Shown one piece after another: positions 34,010-43,181 of a stretch of 64,000 bases of DNA. The notes beneath the pieces are model-generated. The model saw nothing but the letters and a program-made list of their open reading frames with translations. It ran no database searches and was not told the origin of the DNA. The position numbers and the translations under genes were made by a program. The stretch is taken from positions 3,782,001 through 3,846,000 of the forward strand of contig NZ_CP052766.1 in NCBI RefSeq assembly GCF_002499975.2. Direction: 5' to 3'. This stretch comes from Alteromonas pelagimontana. Lineage in GTDB: Bacteria; Pseudomonadota; Gammaproteobacteria; Enterobacterales; Alteromonadaceae. The stretch's first letter is position 1; the number at the start of each line of letters is the position of its first letter.

Positions 34010-35878
34010 ATGAAGCTGTCTACCCTGGACGTACTGGTCGTTGTTGGCTATCTGATTGTTGTGGTACTGCTGGGTGTTTTTATCTCAAAAACAGCGAAAA
34101 AAAATACCAAGGGATATTTTCTTGGCGGAAACCGTATTCCCTGGCCTTTTCTCGGCTTGTCGAACGCATCGGGTATGTTTGATATCAGCGGCACCATGTG
34201 GATGGTGTATCTGCTTTTTATCTATGGTTTAAAGAGTGTATTCATACCCTGGTTGTGGCCCAGCTTTAATCAAATTTTTTTAATGGTGTTTCTATCTATC
34301 TGGTTGCGCCGCTCCGGAGTCATGACCGGGGCCGAGTGGATCCGTTTTCGCTTCGGCGTTAGCAGAGGTGCTACGCTCAGCCACCTCATCGTTGTCCTGT
34401 TTGCATTGTTAAGCGTGCTCGGATTTTTGGCCTACGGGTTTATCGGCATTGGTAAATTTGCCGCTGTATTCCTACCCTGGCAACTTAACTCCGATCCTCA
34501 CATGAACGAAGTTTACTACGGGCTTATCGTCACCGCATTAACCGCTATCTATGTGGTAAAGGGCGGTATGGTAAGCGTGGTTTTTACGGAAGTCTTACAG
34601 TTTATTATTATGACTGTGGCCTGTATTGCTATTGGCATTATTGCTATGCAACAAGTGTCTCCACAGATGCTTCAACAGGTGATTCCAGACGGATGGGAAA
34701 GTTTGGGGTTTGGCTGGCAGCTTGACCTCGACTGGAGCGGTGTCCTTGAACAGGCCAACGCGCAGATTGTGACGGATGGTTGGTCCTTATTTTCAGTATT
34801 CATCATGTTGGTGTTGTTCAAAGGCATTTTACAAAGCATGGCTGGCCCAGCGCCAAACTTCGATATGCAACGGGTATTATCTGCCCGTAGTCCCACTGAC
34901 GCTGCGAAGATGAGTGGTTTCGTCAGCATTGTACTGCTATTTCCCCGCTACATGATGATTACCGGTTTGACCATTCTGGCTTTGGTTTACTTCATGCCGG
35001 CGCTACAGGCGATGGGTGAAGAGGTAGATTTTGAGCAGATACTCCCGTTTGCTCTGGCAAACTTTGTACCGAACGGTCTGCTAGGGCTGATTATCGCGGG
35101 ATTGCTGGCTACCTTTATGTCTACCTTTGCCGCTACTACTAATGCCGCACCCGCCTACGTAGTTAACGATATCTATCGTCGCTATATCAATCCTGAAGCT
35201 ACGGAAAAGCAAGCAATCTGGATGAGCTATATGGTGTCCATTGCCTTTATTGTATCGGGGACGGTATTTGGCCTGTTTATTCCCTCTCTGAACAGCATCG
35301 TAATGTGGCTGGTTTCCGCATTATATGGCGGCTACACCGCTTCGAATCTCCTTAAATGGTACTGGTGGCGGTTTACCGGCATGGGCTATTTCGCTGGCAT
35401 GTTGGCGGGCATTCTTGCCGCCATTCCCATGATGTTTACCGATATTTCGCCGCTCTACGGGTTTCCTGCCATGTTTACTCTGTGTTTGCTGGCTTGTGTT
35501 GTGGTGAGTTTAATATCGACTCCGGATGATATGGCGGTGCTAAAGCACTTCTACTTGAAAACCCGGCCCTGGGGTTTATGGGGGCCCGTTCTACGTGCGC
35601 TACAGGCAGATAATCCCGCCATCCAAGCTAATCGGGACGGGCTACGGGATGCCATAAATATTGTGGTCGGAATTTTCTGGCATACCGCATTAACTGCAGC
35701 ACCCATCTTTATGGTGATACGGGAGTGGCCCGCTTTTTTTATTGCTATGGCTGTTGCAATAAGTACTACAGTGTACTTGAAATTTTTCTGGTGGGACAAT
35801 CTGCAGGATTGGCCCACCGACATAAAGGCGGCAGAACCGACTCAGCCCCTCTCATCTCAACTCCAATCTTCAAAATAA
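34010..35878 (+). CDS. Sodium:solute symporter family transporter
   Basis: 622 residues with about 14 predicted membrane segments, of the SSS/SLC5 type (GYFLGGNRIPWPFLGLSN, ASGMFDISGTMW, and the central ATFMSTFAATTNAAPAYVVNDI). It begins the operon with GH130 and cellobiose 2-epimerase and is preceded by a LacI palindrome. The likely role is sodium-driven uptake of mannobiose or related disaccharides across the inner membrane. Confidence 0.9.
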   Translation: MKLSTLDVLVVVGYLIVVVLLGVFISKTAKKNTKGYFLGGNRIPWPFLGLSNASGMFDISGTMWMVYLLFIYGLKSVFIPWLWPSFNQIFLMVFLSIWLRRSGVMTGAEWIRFRFGVSRGATLSHLIVVLFALLSVLGFLAYGFIGIGKFAAVFLPWQLNSDPHMNEVYYGLIVTALTAIYVVKGGMVSVVFTEVLQFIIMTVACIAIGIIAMQQVSPQMLQQVIPDGWESLGFGWQLDLDWSGVLEQANAQIVTDGWSLFSVFIMLVLFKGILQSMAGPAPNFDMQRVLSARSPTDAAKMSGFVSIVLLFPRYMMITGLTILALVYFMPALQAMGEEVDFEQILPFALANFVPNGLLGLIIAGLLATFMSTFAATTNAAPAYVVNDIYRRYINPEATEKQAIWMSYMVSIAFIVSGTVFGLFIPSLNSIVMWLVSALYGGYTASNLLKWYWWRFTGMGYFAGMLAGILAAIPMMFTDISPLYGFPAMFTLCLLACVVVSLISTPDDMAVLKHFYLKTRPWGLWGPVLRALQADNPAIQANRDGLRDAINIVVGIFWHTALTAAPIFMVIREWPAFFIAMAVAISTTVYLKFFWWDNLQDWPTDIKAAEPTQPLSSQLQSSK

Positions 35879-35897
35879 TCGCGAGAGAACAGATTTT

Positions 35898-37073
35898 ATG
35901 ACGCAATCTTTATTCGACGAACGCCTTGATGCTTTACGTACGGCTCATGAGGCTCTCATTCAGAAGAAGAATTCGCCAACGGGGCTGAGCAATGGCATCT
36001 ACCAACGCTGGGAAAACCCCGTGATAACGGCAGCGCATATTCCATTGAACTGGCGTTATGACTTTGACCGCCAGACCAATCCTTTTCTGATGGAACGCAT
36101 CGGCGTAAACGCCGCTTTTAATGCCGGCGCAATCTATTTTAACGGCAAGTACCTGGTTGTGGTGCGGGTAGAGGGGGCGGATCGGAAATCCTTTTTCGCC
36201 GTAGCGCAAAGTGACGATGGGGTAAGCAAGTTTACATTTTGGAATCGGCCCATCGACATGCCAGAAACCCATGAGCCAGACACCAATGTTTATGATATGC
36301 GTTTAACGAAACATGAAGACGGCTACATATATGGGCTGTTTTGCACTGAACGCAAAGATAAAACGCGTATGGATGATACGTCAGCAGCCGTTGCCCAGTG
36401 TGGCATTGCGCGCACAAAAGATTTAGTGAAGTGGGAGCGTTTGCCTGACCTTATCACTCACAGCGGTCAGCAGCGTAACGTGGTACTGCACCCCGAATTT
36501 ATCGATGGCAAATACGCCTTGTATACGCGTCCGCAAGATGGCTTTATTAGTGTCGGCGGTGGCGGCGGTATAGGCTGGGGCCTGACGGCTAGCATGGAAA
36601 ACGCGCAAGTTGATGAAGAAAAGATTATTGATCAGAAGGTTTACCATACTGTTTATGAGCTGAAAAACGGGCAGGGGCCTGCGCCTCTAAAAACCGCTCA
36701 GGGTTGGCTGCATCTGGCACACGGCGTTAGAAACACTGCTGCAGGGTTGCGTTACGTGCTTTATATGTTTATGACAGACTTAACTGCGCCATGGAAAATT
36801 ATTTATAAACCTGGTGGATTATTTCTTGGGCCCGAGGGCGAGGAACGGGTAGGCGATGTGAGCAATGTAGCGTTCACGAACGGATGGATACGTAACCAGC
36901 ATGACGATGTTTTTATTTATTACGCTTCTGCTGATACGCGGCTGCATGTGGCCACCACCACGATAAACCAGTTGGTCGATTACTGTGTTAATACGCCAGA
37001 AGATAAGTTGACCTCAGCAGCATCCGTATGTGCAATTAACACGCTCATCAGTAAAAATGAGGGCAAATTGTAA
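35898..37073 (+). CDS. GH130 4-O-beta-D-mannosyl-D-glucose phosphorylase
   Basis: 391 residues, the length of GH130 subfamily 1 enzymes. The five-bladed propeller motifs are seen (NPVITAAHIP, VRVEGADRKS, EPDTNVYDMRLT, SGQQRNVVLHPEF, GPAPLKTAQGWLHLAHGV). The catalytic Asp corresponds to D133 in VYDMRL. These enzymes phosphorolyse mannosyl-glucose to mannose 1-phosphate and glucose. The stop overlaps the start of the following cellobiose 2-epimerase by one base, and that enzyme supplies its substrate from mannobiose. Confidence 0.92.
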   Translation: MTQSLFDERLDALRTAHEALIQKKNSPTGLSNGIYQRWENPVITAAHIPLNWRYDFDRQTNPFLMERIGVNAAFNAGAIYFNGKYLVVVRVEGADRKSFFAVAQSDDGVSKFTFWNRPIDMPETHEPDTNVYDMRLTKHEDGYIYGLFCTERKDKTRMDDTSAAVAQCGIARTKDLVKWERLPDLITHSGQQRNVVLHPEFIDGKYALYTRPQDGFISVGGGGGIGWGLTASMENAQVDEEKIIDQKVYHTVYELKNGQGPAPLKTAQGWLHLAHGVRNTAAGLRYVLYMFMTDLTAPWKIIYKPGGLFLGPEGEERVGDVSNVAFTNGWIRNQHDDVFIYYASADTRLHVATTTINQLVDYCVNTPEDKLTSAASVCAINTLISKNEGKL

Positions 37074-38293
37074 TGGCAGTAGCCGCGTTGCCTTATAAAC
37101 CTTTTTCCCGCGAAGCGGTGCTTGGTGAACTTGAAGGTATTGCGAATTGGTGGGCCACCATCGCGGTAGATGAGGAACAGGGGGGCTTTTTTGGCGAAGT
37201 CGACGCGTTTTCAAAACCCGTATCTGGCGCTCCCAAAGGTGTCATTCTGAATACCCGTATCCTTTGGTTTTTCAGCGAACTGGCGCTTTTTAATGGCGAT
37301 ACCCGCTACACCGCCCTTGCCACCCGGGCTTACGAGTGGATTTGCCATAATCTGGTTGATCACGAGTTCGGCGGCTTATTTTGGGAAGCTGATTCTGCTG
37401 GTCACCTGGTGCAGGGTAAAAAGCAAAGCTATGCGCAGTGCTTTGGCATCTACGCGTTAAGCCGGTACTACGCGCTAACCCAAAATTCCGAGGCACTGGT
37501 CTTGGCAAAAACATGCTTTCAACTAGTAGAAAAACACGCCAGAGATAGAGAAAACGGCGGCTATATAGAGGCCTGTACGAGAGAATGGGGCGCTATTGAA
37601 GATTTCCGTTTAAGTGAAAAAGATCTCAATTGTCCTAAATCGATGAATACCCATTTGCATGTACTTGAAGCGTACTCGGCGCTGTATCGTGTACACGCTG
37701 ACGATGAGGTTAGCGAAGCGCTGCAACATATTGTTGATACATTTCTCGAACGAATCATGGATGGTGCAACCGGTCACCTAAAGCTGTTTTTTAGCCAAAA
37801 ATGGGAAGATCTGTCAGCTACTGTATCGTTTGGCCATGACATTGAGGCAAGCTGGCTACTTCATGAAGCGGTGGAAATTCTTGCTGATGAGAAGCGTAAA
37901 GCGCAGGCCGAATCGGTCATACTTGCTTTGGCAGAAAAAACACTTCGTCAGGGTATGAGTGATGCCGGCTTTTTATGTGATGATGCCGATGTTTCCAGCG
38001 GCCACCGTAAAAATATCAGCTTCTGGTGGGTACAAGCAGAAGCCCTGGTAGGTTTTTTTAACGCTTACCTGCTCACCGGTAACAGCGGCTACTACCACAC
38101 GTGTGAGACAATCTGGTCGTTTATTCAGCGTTATCATAAAGACGATCAAGGTGGTGAATGGTATTGGACAGCAAAATGTCACCACGCACCAGCCGAACCT
38201 ACCTATAAAGCCGGTTTCTGGAAGGCGCCTTACCATAGTGGACGCGCGATGATGGAACTTTGCCATCGTTTCGATAAACTGACACCGAGGTAA
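37073..38293 (+). CDS. Cellobiose/mannobiose 2-epimerase
   Basis: 406 residues of the AGE fold with cellobiose 2-epimerase landmarks: KSMNTHLHVLEAY, SFGHDIEASWLL, FWWVQAEALVG and WKAPYHSGRAMME, containing the catalytic histidines. It converts beta-1,4-mannobiose to mannosyl-glucose for the GH130 phosphorylase. One-base overlap with GH130 shows translational coupling. Its partner set is the classic mannobiose route (epimerase plus mannosylglucose phosphorylase). Confidence 0.92.
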   Translation: MAVAALPYKPFSREAVLGELEGIANWWATIAVDEEQGGFFGEVDAFSKPVSGAPKGVILNTRILWFFSELALFNGDTRYTALATRAYEWICHNLVDHEFGGLFWEADSAGHLVQGKKQSYAQCFGIYALSRYYALTQNSEALVLAKTCFQLVEKHARDRENGGYIEACTREWGAIEDFRLSEKDLNCPKSMNTHLHVLEAYSALYRVHADDEVSEALQHIVDTFLERIMDGATGHLKLFFSQKWEDLSATVSFGHDIEASWLLHEAVEILADEKRKAQAESVILALAEKTLRQGMSDAGFLCDDADVSSGHRKNISFWWVQAEALVGFFNAYLLTGNSGYYHTCETIWSFIQRYHKDDQGGEWYWTAKCHHAPAEPTYKAGFWKAPYHSGRAMMELCHRFDKLTPR

Positions 38294-38512
38294 TCCTACT
38301 ACGCATGGATGTAATGCTTCTTTGCCACCGATCGAGAGAGTTTATTATCTATACGTAGCAGAATATAATTACTCATCTTTCCCGGAGGCATAGGGAAGAA
38401 TTCACGGATGATTCGTAAGTGATCGCAGAAACTGTAGCTGGGGTAACCTGAAAGCTTATTTGCTGACATAGACGGATAGAGGAGCTCACCATAGAAGTAC
38501 GTTTTATTTATT

Positions 38513-38531
38513 AATAGTAATAATTATCATT
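38513..38531. promoter_or_regulatory. Fur-box-like 19-mer
   Basis: Matches the consensus GATAATGATAATCATTATC at 13 of 19 positions by eye, with the core AATGATAAT-ATTA on the reverse strand. It overlaps where a promoter for the predicted small RNA would lie. Confidence 0.45.
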
Positions 38532-38532
38532 T

Positions 38533-38620
38533 ACAGATCATCCATCAAAAGGTAAAGTTATTTCTCTTGGAAATAGTCTCTCTAATAGAGTTTTAGCTGG
38601 TCGAACGGCCAGCTTTTTTT
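38533..38620 (+). ncRNA. Candidate iron-responsive small RNA
   Basis: About 88 bases starting just after the Fur-box-like site and ending at a perfect rho-independent terminator. Inside are two small hairpins, ATTTC/GAAAT (38560-38574) and CTCT/AGAG (38580-38590), before the terminator stem. Size, Fur site and terminator resemble RyhB-type RNAs, although I do not see the RyhB core sequence. The start point is a guess from the promoter position. Confidence 0.4.
38595..38620 (+). terminator. Rho-independent terminator of the candidate small RNA
   Basis: Stem AGCTGGTC/GGCCAGCT (one G-T pair) with a GAAC loop and seven T residues. It is 300 bases beyond the epimerase gene, too far to be that gene's ordinary terminator. 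Confidence 0.75.
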
Positions 38621-38774
38621 CGCACAATCGTTCCTCGTCTCTTTAATGCTGCACGGGTCTTTATCACGACTGGCAGACATTAATGCTATTGAATCAATCT
38701 CTTAATCTTTTTGTGTAGCAGGATGATATGCTTTATGGTACTTGTCATTAAACAACATTAAAAAGGAAGAGGGA

Positions 38775-39311
38775 GTGACTGCATCAACCTATGTCACAAT
38801 AAGAACCTTCGACAAAGCGCAATTAAAGCAGGCTATTATTTTCTCTGGCATTAGCCCTAAAGTCATGCGGCGGGTGTTTGGCGCGTGGATATTGTTCGCG
38901 CTAATCGTAGGGGTAATTGTGTCGTTGGCTCCAGATCTGAGTAAAACATTCATTTTTACCACCTTTGGAGCACTTATCGCATTCACCATTGCCATGTTTG
39001 CGCAAAGCCGTATTGCAGAAGGGTGGCCCTCTATCGTTTTTTTAGAAAACGAAATTTGCGTTATTCGCGATCCGCAAAAAAGGGAATTCATCTGTGTACT
39101 GCCTGACGCAGTGAAGCAGGTAGAGCCTTCTTTTATTAAACCTAATAAAAAGGCTGTAGCCGTAGTACTGGATTCTGAAAAACTTTCGCAGCACGATGTC
39201 GTTTTGCTAAACAAAGCAGTTTGGCCACGGGACGACAGACTGTTGGGGCTTGCCCATTTTATTCCACGGGAAGAAGCCTGCGAGCGCATCAGAGAGACTT
39301 TACCCTCGTAA
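38775..39311 (+). CDS. Hypothetical membrane protein, two transmembrane segments
   Basis: 178 residues from GTG 38775, which follows GGAAGAGG; an upstream TTG at 38742 is less likely. Two adjacent membrane helices (about residues 38-80: IVGVIVSLA and FTTFGALIAFTIAMFA) are followed by a cytoplasmic beta-rich domain (FLENEICVIRDPQKREF), as in YcxB-like proteins. I do not recognise a function. It is monocistronic by appearance. Confidence 0.65.
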   Translation: MTASTYVTIRTFDKAQLKQAIIFSGISPKVMRRVFGAWILFALIVGVIVSLAPDLSKTFIFTTFGALIAFTIAMFAQSRIAEGWPSIVFLENEICVIRDPQKREFICVLPDAVKQVEPSFIKPNKKAVAVVLDSEKLSQHDVVLLNKAVWPRDDRLLGLAHFIPREEACERIRETLPS

Positions 39312-39464
39312 CGTTAAGAATCTTCAGCTGCAAAATGTTGGCCTATGTTGTGCTTACCCTTTATCGGAGCTTCCGTTGGGCAACTTTAGCGGGTGTAGGT
39401 GAGTCTACTCGGGTTAACATGAACCACAGTGGGATAGAGGCCACAGCGCCAATAAGAAAACAAT

Positions 39465-39878
39465 ATGCCAGAAAAAAATGTTTTGACAGTATTAGTGGCA
39501 GAAAATAATCCTGTTGCGGCTAGCCGCCTCACTCGTCTGCTTGCTGGTTTAGGATGGAAAGTAGATTACGCTGCGAGCGGTAAGCTCGCTATCAGGCTGG
39601 CGACGCTGAACCGTTACGACGTGGCTTTGCTTAACATCCACATGCCAGATATGGAGGGCGAAAACATATGCCGGAAATTAAAATTACTTAAGCCGAATCA
39701 CCCACCCGTAATCTTAATGGCGCCACAAAGTAGTGCGGGTATTGACCTCAGCCACTGCACTGCAGACGACATTGTCTCTGATCTTAACAACTACAAAGAT
39801 GTGGTAGAGCGTTGCCAACGGCTCGCTGCTTTAACAGCAAGCGCCCGTAGATTGCCAGAATTGGCAGTTTCTGCTTAG
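39465..39878 (+). CDS. Degenerate response-regulator receiver protein
   Basis: 137 residues with the CheY-like fold (VLTVLVAENNPVAASRLTRLL, hydrophobic strands). The position of the phosphoryl-accepting aspartate is asparagine (N57 in VALLNIHMP) and the acidic pair near the start is EN. The conserved lysine and threonine are not obvious either. It probably cannot be phosphorylated and may act by protein binding. No kinase gene is adjacent. It stands alone with about 150 bases upstream. Confidence 0.7.
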   Translation: MPEKNVLTVLVAENNPVAASRLTRLLAGLGWKVDYAASGKLAIRLATLNRYDVALLNIHMPDMEGENICRKLKLLKPNHPPVILMAPQSSAGIDLSHCTADDIVSDLNNYKDVVERCQRLAALTASARRLPELAVSA

Positions 39879-40326
39879 CCAGGTTTATACCTGACTTTTC
39901 CGTTCTTAAACAAGCACCACGAAAAATAACCACCCATTACTCTCGTCACAGTAAAGCCTTCGAGCTGTAGTCTCCCATGTTGTGCATACCTTTTCAGAAA
40001 ATAACGCTGTCATACTCTACAAAAAAAATGAAGCTAGCTTTGACTCGTGTCAGTAGTGATAATTAATTTTATCCGCAACGACTTGCACTCCCTTAATGAA
40101 AACTGAAGGACTTAGTTGAGTCGCTTGAATGAAATGCTACGTTTAATAGGGGCACGTAGGAATTTGGCAACGCGGGTACCGCCCTTGTTATAAGGAAGCC
40201 GAACCTCGCCTGCTTCATTAACCGCCAGATACGTCCTGAGTGAGTCGATATCACATTGATTTGGTATGACTACATGAGTAGGCACTGTTATTGCTTTTCA
40301 GAATAAAATCAAGAAGGAGGAGCTGC
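39879..40326. other. Mostly gene-free stretch
   Basis: The left part shows nothing recognisable. The right part has a protein-like minus-strand open frame at 40112-40285. Confidence 0.4.
40112..40285 (-). CDS. Possible small protein of 57 residues
   Basis: An open frame from GTG 40285 that reads like real protein (DIDSLRTYLAVNEAGEVRLP, then a basic C-terminus RVAKFLRAPIKRSISFKRLN). There is no convincing ribosome-binding site and a stop lies just upstream. It could be a small protein or the tail of a decayed gene. Too short to place in a family. Confidence 0.3.
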   Translation of the reverse strand: MPTHVVIPNQCDIDSLRTYLAVNEAGEVRLPYNKGGTRVAKFLRAPIKRSISFKRLN

Positions 40327-40746
40327 GTGGATTTGGATCTACACCTGATATTCTATCACTTCTATCAAATGGGTATAGCGTTCATTCTTGCATTACCCAT
40401 TGCTTACAATCGAGAACATAGAGCCGACGGGGCTGGCATCCGTACATTTCCACTGGTAGCAATATCTGCATGTGCATTTATGTTGGTGGGAAGGGATGTT
40501 TACGAGGACGGCGAAGCGGAAGCTCGTGTAATGTACGGCATTGTTACCGGCATTGGCTTTATCGGGGGCGGCGCCATCCTTAAAAACAGCAAGCGAGTAG
40601 CCGGCACTGCGACTGCAGCAGGTATCTGGTTGGTAGGAGCGCTGGGTGTCTCTGTAGCCTACACCCGCTATGAAATCAGTCTAGTGCTATCGTTCATGGG
40701 GTTCATTATTTTCCAGTTTTCTGATCCGATGAAGAAACGTGTTTAA
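40327..40746 (+). CDS. MgtC/SapB-family inner-membrane protein
   Basis: 139 residues from GTG 40327, with AAGGAGG six bases upstream, which decides the start. The MgtC/SapB membrane domain is clear: REHRADGAGIRTFPLVAISA, GIGFIGGGAILK, GTATAAGIW. Four or so membrane segments. Members are linked to growth at low magnesium and membrane-potential control; the long C-terminal ACT-like domain of MgtC itself is absent. It converges on, and overlaps by 41 bases, the gene on the other strand. Confidence 0.85.
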   Translation: MDLDLHLIFYHFYQMGIAFILALPIAYNREHRADGAGIRTFPLVAISACAFMLVGRDVYEDGEAEARVMYGIVTGIGFIGGGAILKNSKRVAGTATAAGIWLVGALGVSVAYTRYEISLVLSFMGFIIFQFSDPMKKRV

Positions 40747-41716
40747 TCCGGTTAGGGTTAAGCTGGAGCTTTGTTAATAGGGGAAAATGGTCTGAGCCGT
40801 AACCGGGCAGACGTTTAATATGAACCAATTCAAATTCGGCACTGTGAAAAACGTGATCCAACGGCCAGCGTATCGGGGGATATTTTGCGTGGAAAGTATT
40901 GAAAAAACCTCGCCCCCTGCGCGGATCTTTAGCGCCGCTAGATTTTCTGAATTTGCGAGTGGTGGGTGACCATGCTACATCGTTTAAATCGCCAGCCACA
41001 ATTACAGGTACCGTTTTCTCGGCAACTTCGCGCCCAATAACCGCTAATTCGGCATCTCTTGGACCGGCTGTTTCATTCTCTGTTGGACTCGGAGGCTTCG
41101 GGTGCAGACAGTACACTACAACCTCCTGCCCGGCTAATTCAATGGTAATTTCCATTGAGGGTACGCCTTCCTCAATAATGTAGCGGATTTTCTCCGCCTT
41201 AAAAGGAATGCGACTGTATAGGTGCATACCATAAAGATTTTCAAGAGGGCAGGCAAGGCGGTGCGGGTATGAGTCGTGAAGCTCTGCTAGTTCTTTTTCC
41301 CATTTACCGTTGGTTTCCAGAGTAATGAGTAAATCAGGTTTATTCTCTTTCACCAGACCTTTCAGTCCAGCGTAGTTTTCGTTGTACATATAGACGTTGC
41401 TTGTCATGACGGAGATGCATTGCTCCGCCTTCGCTTCTTTGACTCTTACTACTTCTTTTTTCCATAACCTTGTGTAAGGAATTATCCATAAAACCTGGTA
41501 AAAAATGGCTGCCCCCAAAGCGACCATGAAAACAAGGGAGGTCGTTAAATGACTGCCAAAGTTTATTCCCCAGCCCAAGAGAGTCACCAATAAGAGGACG
41601 AACAACTGCACGCGGGGAAATTCCCATACGCGGATTGTCCAGTGCTCTCCTGGTAAAAGAGGAGCAATAGTCGTAAACAGCAGCAGAGTGCTCATTAGTG
41701 AGAGCGTCTCAAACAT
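40706..41716 (-). CDS. Membrane-anchored endonuclease/exonuclease/phosphatase-family protein
   Basis: 336 residues. Three N-terminal membrane segments occupy about residues 1-85, followed by an EEP-type phosphodiesterase domain with Asn in MTSNVYMYNENY, Glu in LLITLETN, Asp/Asn in GDLNDVAWSPTT, Asp in PLDHVFHS and the terminal GSDHFPLL. The active site probably faces the periplasm. Members cleave phosphodiesters in nucleic acid, lipids or sugars, and the substrate here is unknown. Confidence 0.82.
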   Translation of the reverse strand: MFETLSLMSTLLLFTTIAPLLPGEHWTIRVWEFPRVQLFVLLLVTLLGWGINFGSHLTTSLVFMVALGAAIFYQVLWIIPYTRLWKKEVVRVKEAKAEQCISVMTSNVYMYNENYAGLKGLVKENKPDLLITLETNGKWEKELAELHDSYPHRLACPLENLYGMHLYSRIPFKAEKIRYIIEEGVPSMEITIELAGQEVVVYCLHPKPPSPTENETAGPRDAELAVIGREVAEKTVPVIVAGDLNDVAWSPTTRKFRKSSGAKDPRRGRGFFNTFHAKYPPIRWPLDHVFHSAEFELVHIKRLPGYGSDHFPLLTKLQLNPNRIKHVSSSDQKTGK

Positions 41717-42091
41717 AAGCGATTGATCCTTTTAAGAACATTCTGAATTTACAGCAACTTGTTGCGGATACCAAGATCAAAGACAAAGGGTAGTACAGCA
41801 ATAAAGCTTATCAGGTTTAGTAGTACGCGTTAATTGTAACATTATGAGATAGCCCTTTATCGTTATTTTCCGGCCATACTTTCAGTATGGTGGCGTAGCC
41901 AATGATGGGAGGTGAGACGGATTTATCTCTGCACGTTTCTCTGAGTAAAAACTACTAATTTTACCGTAAACATTGCAGCAAATTTTTGCGAAATGTTGTC
42001 TTTAGCCGCGGTTTTCGCAATATTATCAAGCTATTAAGTGTTGGCATAGAACTAGCTTTGTACTCAGAGTATTGACAAAGGAGAAACAAAC
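41717..42091. other. Gene-free stretch before the BON-domain gene
   Basis: Carries the small hairpin at 41874-41890 and the promoter region of the BON-domain gene. No coding sequence seen. Confidence 0.5.
41874..41890. repeat. Inverted repeat CCATACT/AGTATGG
   Basis: Perfect seven-base arms with a three-base loop in the long upstream region of the BON-domain gene. It could be an operator or an RNA hairpin. Confidence 0.4.
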
Positions 42092-42709
42092 ATGAAACGT
42101 TCAATTTTATCGTTGATAGTAGCTGGTACACTGTCTGCTTCCGCTCTAGCCGGTGATATGAATAACGAGAATAAATGGGAGAAAGGCGCAAAAGATGCGT
42201 GGATAGACGGTAAAGCTGAAGCTACGTTGCTTTTTAATGGAAATTTAAATTCTTTCGATATTAATACCGACGTCCAAAACGGTAAAGTTGTGCTGACAGG
42301 AAAGGTCGAAAATTCCGTTGATAAAAAACTAGCAGAAGAGTTAGTTGCTAATATTGATGGAGTAAGTTCTGTAGATAATCAACTCTCTGTGGTTGAAGAC
42401 TGGGACAATGATGAAATGACCGCTTCATCTAATTCCGATGTGGATGACGACGATGCGGATGATGAAAACGCATTAACCGACGCGAAAATCGCTACGGTGA
42501 TCAAAACGCGTTTGCTTATGGACAGCGATATCTCTGGCTTAGACATCGACGTTGATGTAGAAGATGGAAATGTAACACTGACCGGAGACGTAGGTTCGGA
42601 TGCTGAACGGCAACTAGCGGTAGAAATTGCTAAAAATGCTTCAGACGTGAAGAATGTAGAAGACAATTTAAAAGTCGCTACAAAAACAGCAATGACCAAT
42701 ACTCAGTAG
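42092..42709 (+). CDS. Exported protein with two BON domains (OsmY-like)
   Basis: 205 residues: signal peptide (cleavage near ALAGD), then two BON domains at about residues 45-110 and 130-198 (NGKVVLTGKVENSVDKKLAEELV and DGNVTLTGDVGSDAERQLAVEIA are the repeated cores) separated by an acidic Asp-rich linker. It is predicted periplasmic. OsmY-like proteins help under osmotic or envelope stress. A good GGAG site precedes the ATG. Confidence 0.88.
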   Translation: MKRSILSLIVAGTLSASALAGDMNNENKWEKGAKDAWIDGKAEATLLFNGNLNSFDINTDVQNGKVVLTGKVENSVDKKLAEELVANIDGVSSVDNQLSVVEDWDNDEMTASSNSDVDDDDADDENALTDAKIATVIKTRLLMDSDISGLDIDVDVEDGNVTLTGDVGSDAERQLAVEIAKNASDVKNVEDNLKVATKTAMTNTQ

Positions 42710-42730
42710 CTAACGCTCCAAAGTAAAGAA

Positions 42731-42755
42731 AAAGGCACCTCGGTGCCTTTTTTTA
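42731..42755 (+). terminator. Terminator after the BON-domain gene
   Basis: Stem AAAGGCACC/GGTGCCTTT with a two-base apex, followed by T residues. Confidence 0.8.
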
Positions 42756-42998
42756 GCTCTACAAGTTGCCCTGTAAATTTTTCCCATCACTCAGCAAAGC
42801 TTATACTCCTCCGTATGAATGACCTTTAAACCGAAACTACAACTTTATTATTACCCGCTGTTTTTGCTGACACGAAGCGTTTTTTTATATTTTTGCGCAA
42901 TTGGTTCGTTAATTGAATATGTCAGACTATCCAGTACCTTTGCGAATGGTATGAAGAACTGGACAGACAGAATTAACTATAAAGAAAGGACTGACATC

Positions 42999-43181
42999 AT
43001 GAAGTTTCTTAAACCTAAATACCCGCCTCAGCCGAACAGCCGCTTTCAAAAATATTTGCAGAGTCAGCCAGTGTTTAACTGGTTTGATAGATATGAGAAG
43101 CAACACGACGTACAAAGGGTGGATTCAGCTGAAAATGCAGCTTTGTATCGTAATTGGATGGCTAAACGTGTAGGTGAATAA
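42999..43181 (+). CDS. Small hypothetical protein, 60 residues
   Basis: From ATG 42999, with AAAGGAC at good spacing; the longer in-frame reading from 42819 lacks such a site and is not protein-like. Basic N-terminus (MKFLKPKYPPQPNSRFQKYL), no signal peptide or membrane helix. I do not recognise it. Confidence 0.5.
   Translation: MKFLKPKYPPQPNSRFQKYLQSQPVFNWFDRYEKQHDVQRVDSAENAALYRNWMAKRVGE

Larger units (their letters stand above)
38294..38774. other. Gene-free stretch with candidate Fur-regulated small RNA
   Basis: No coding sequence seen. It holds a Fur-box-like sequence (38513-38531) and a strong terminator (38595-38620), described separately. Confidence 0.6.
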
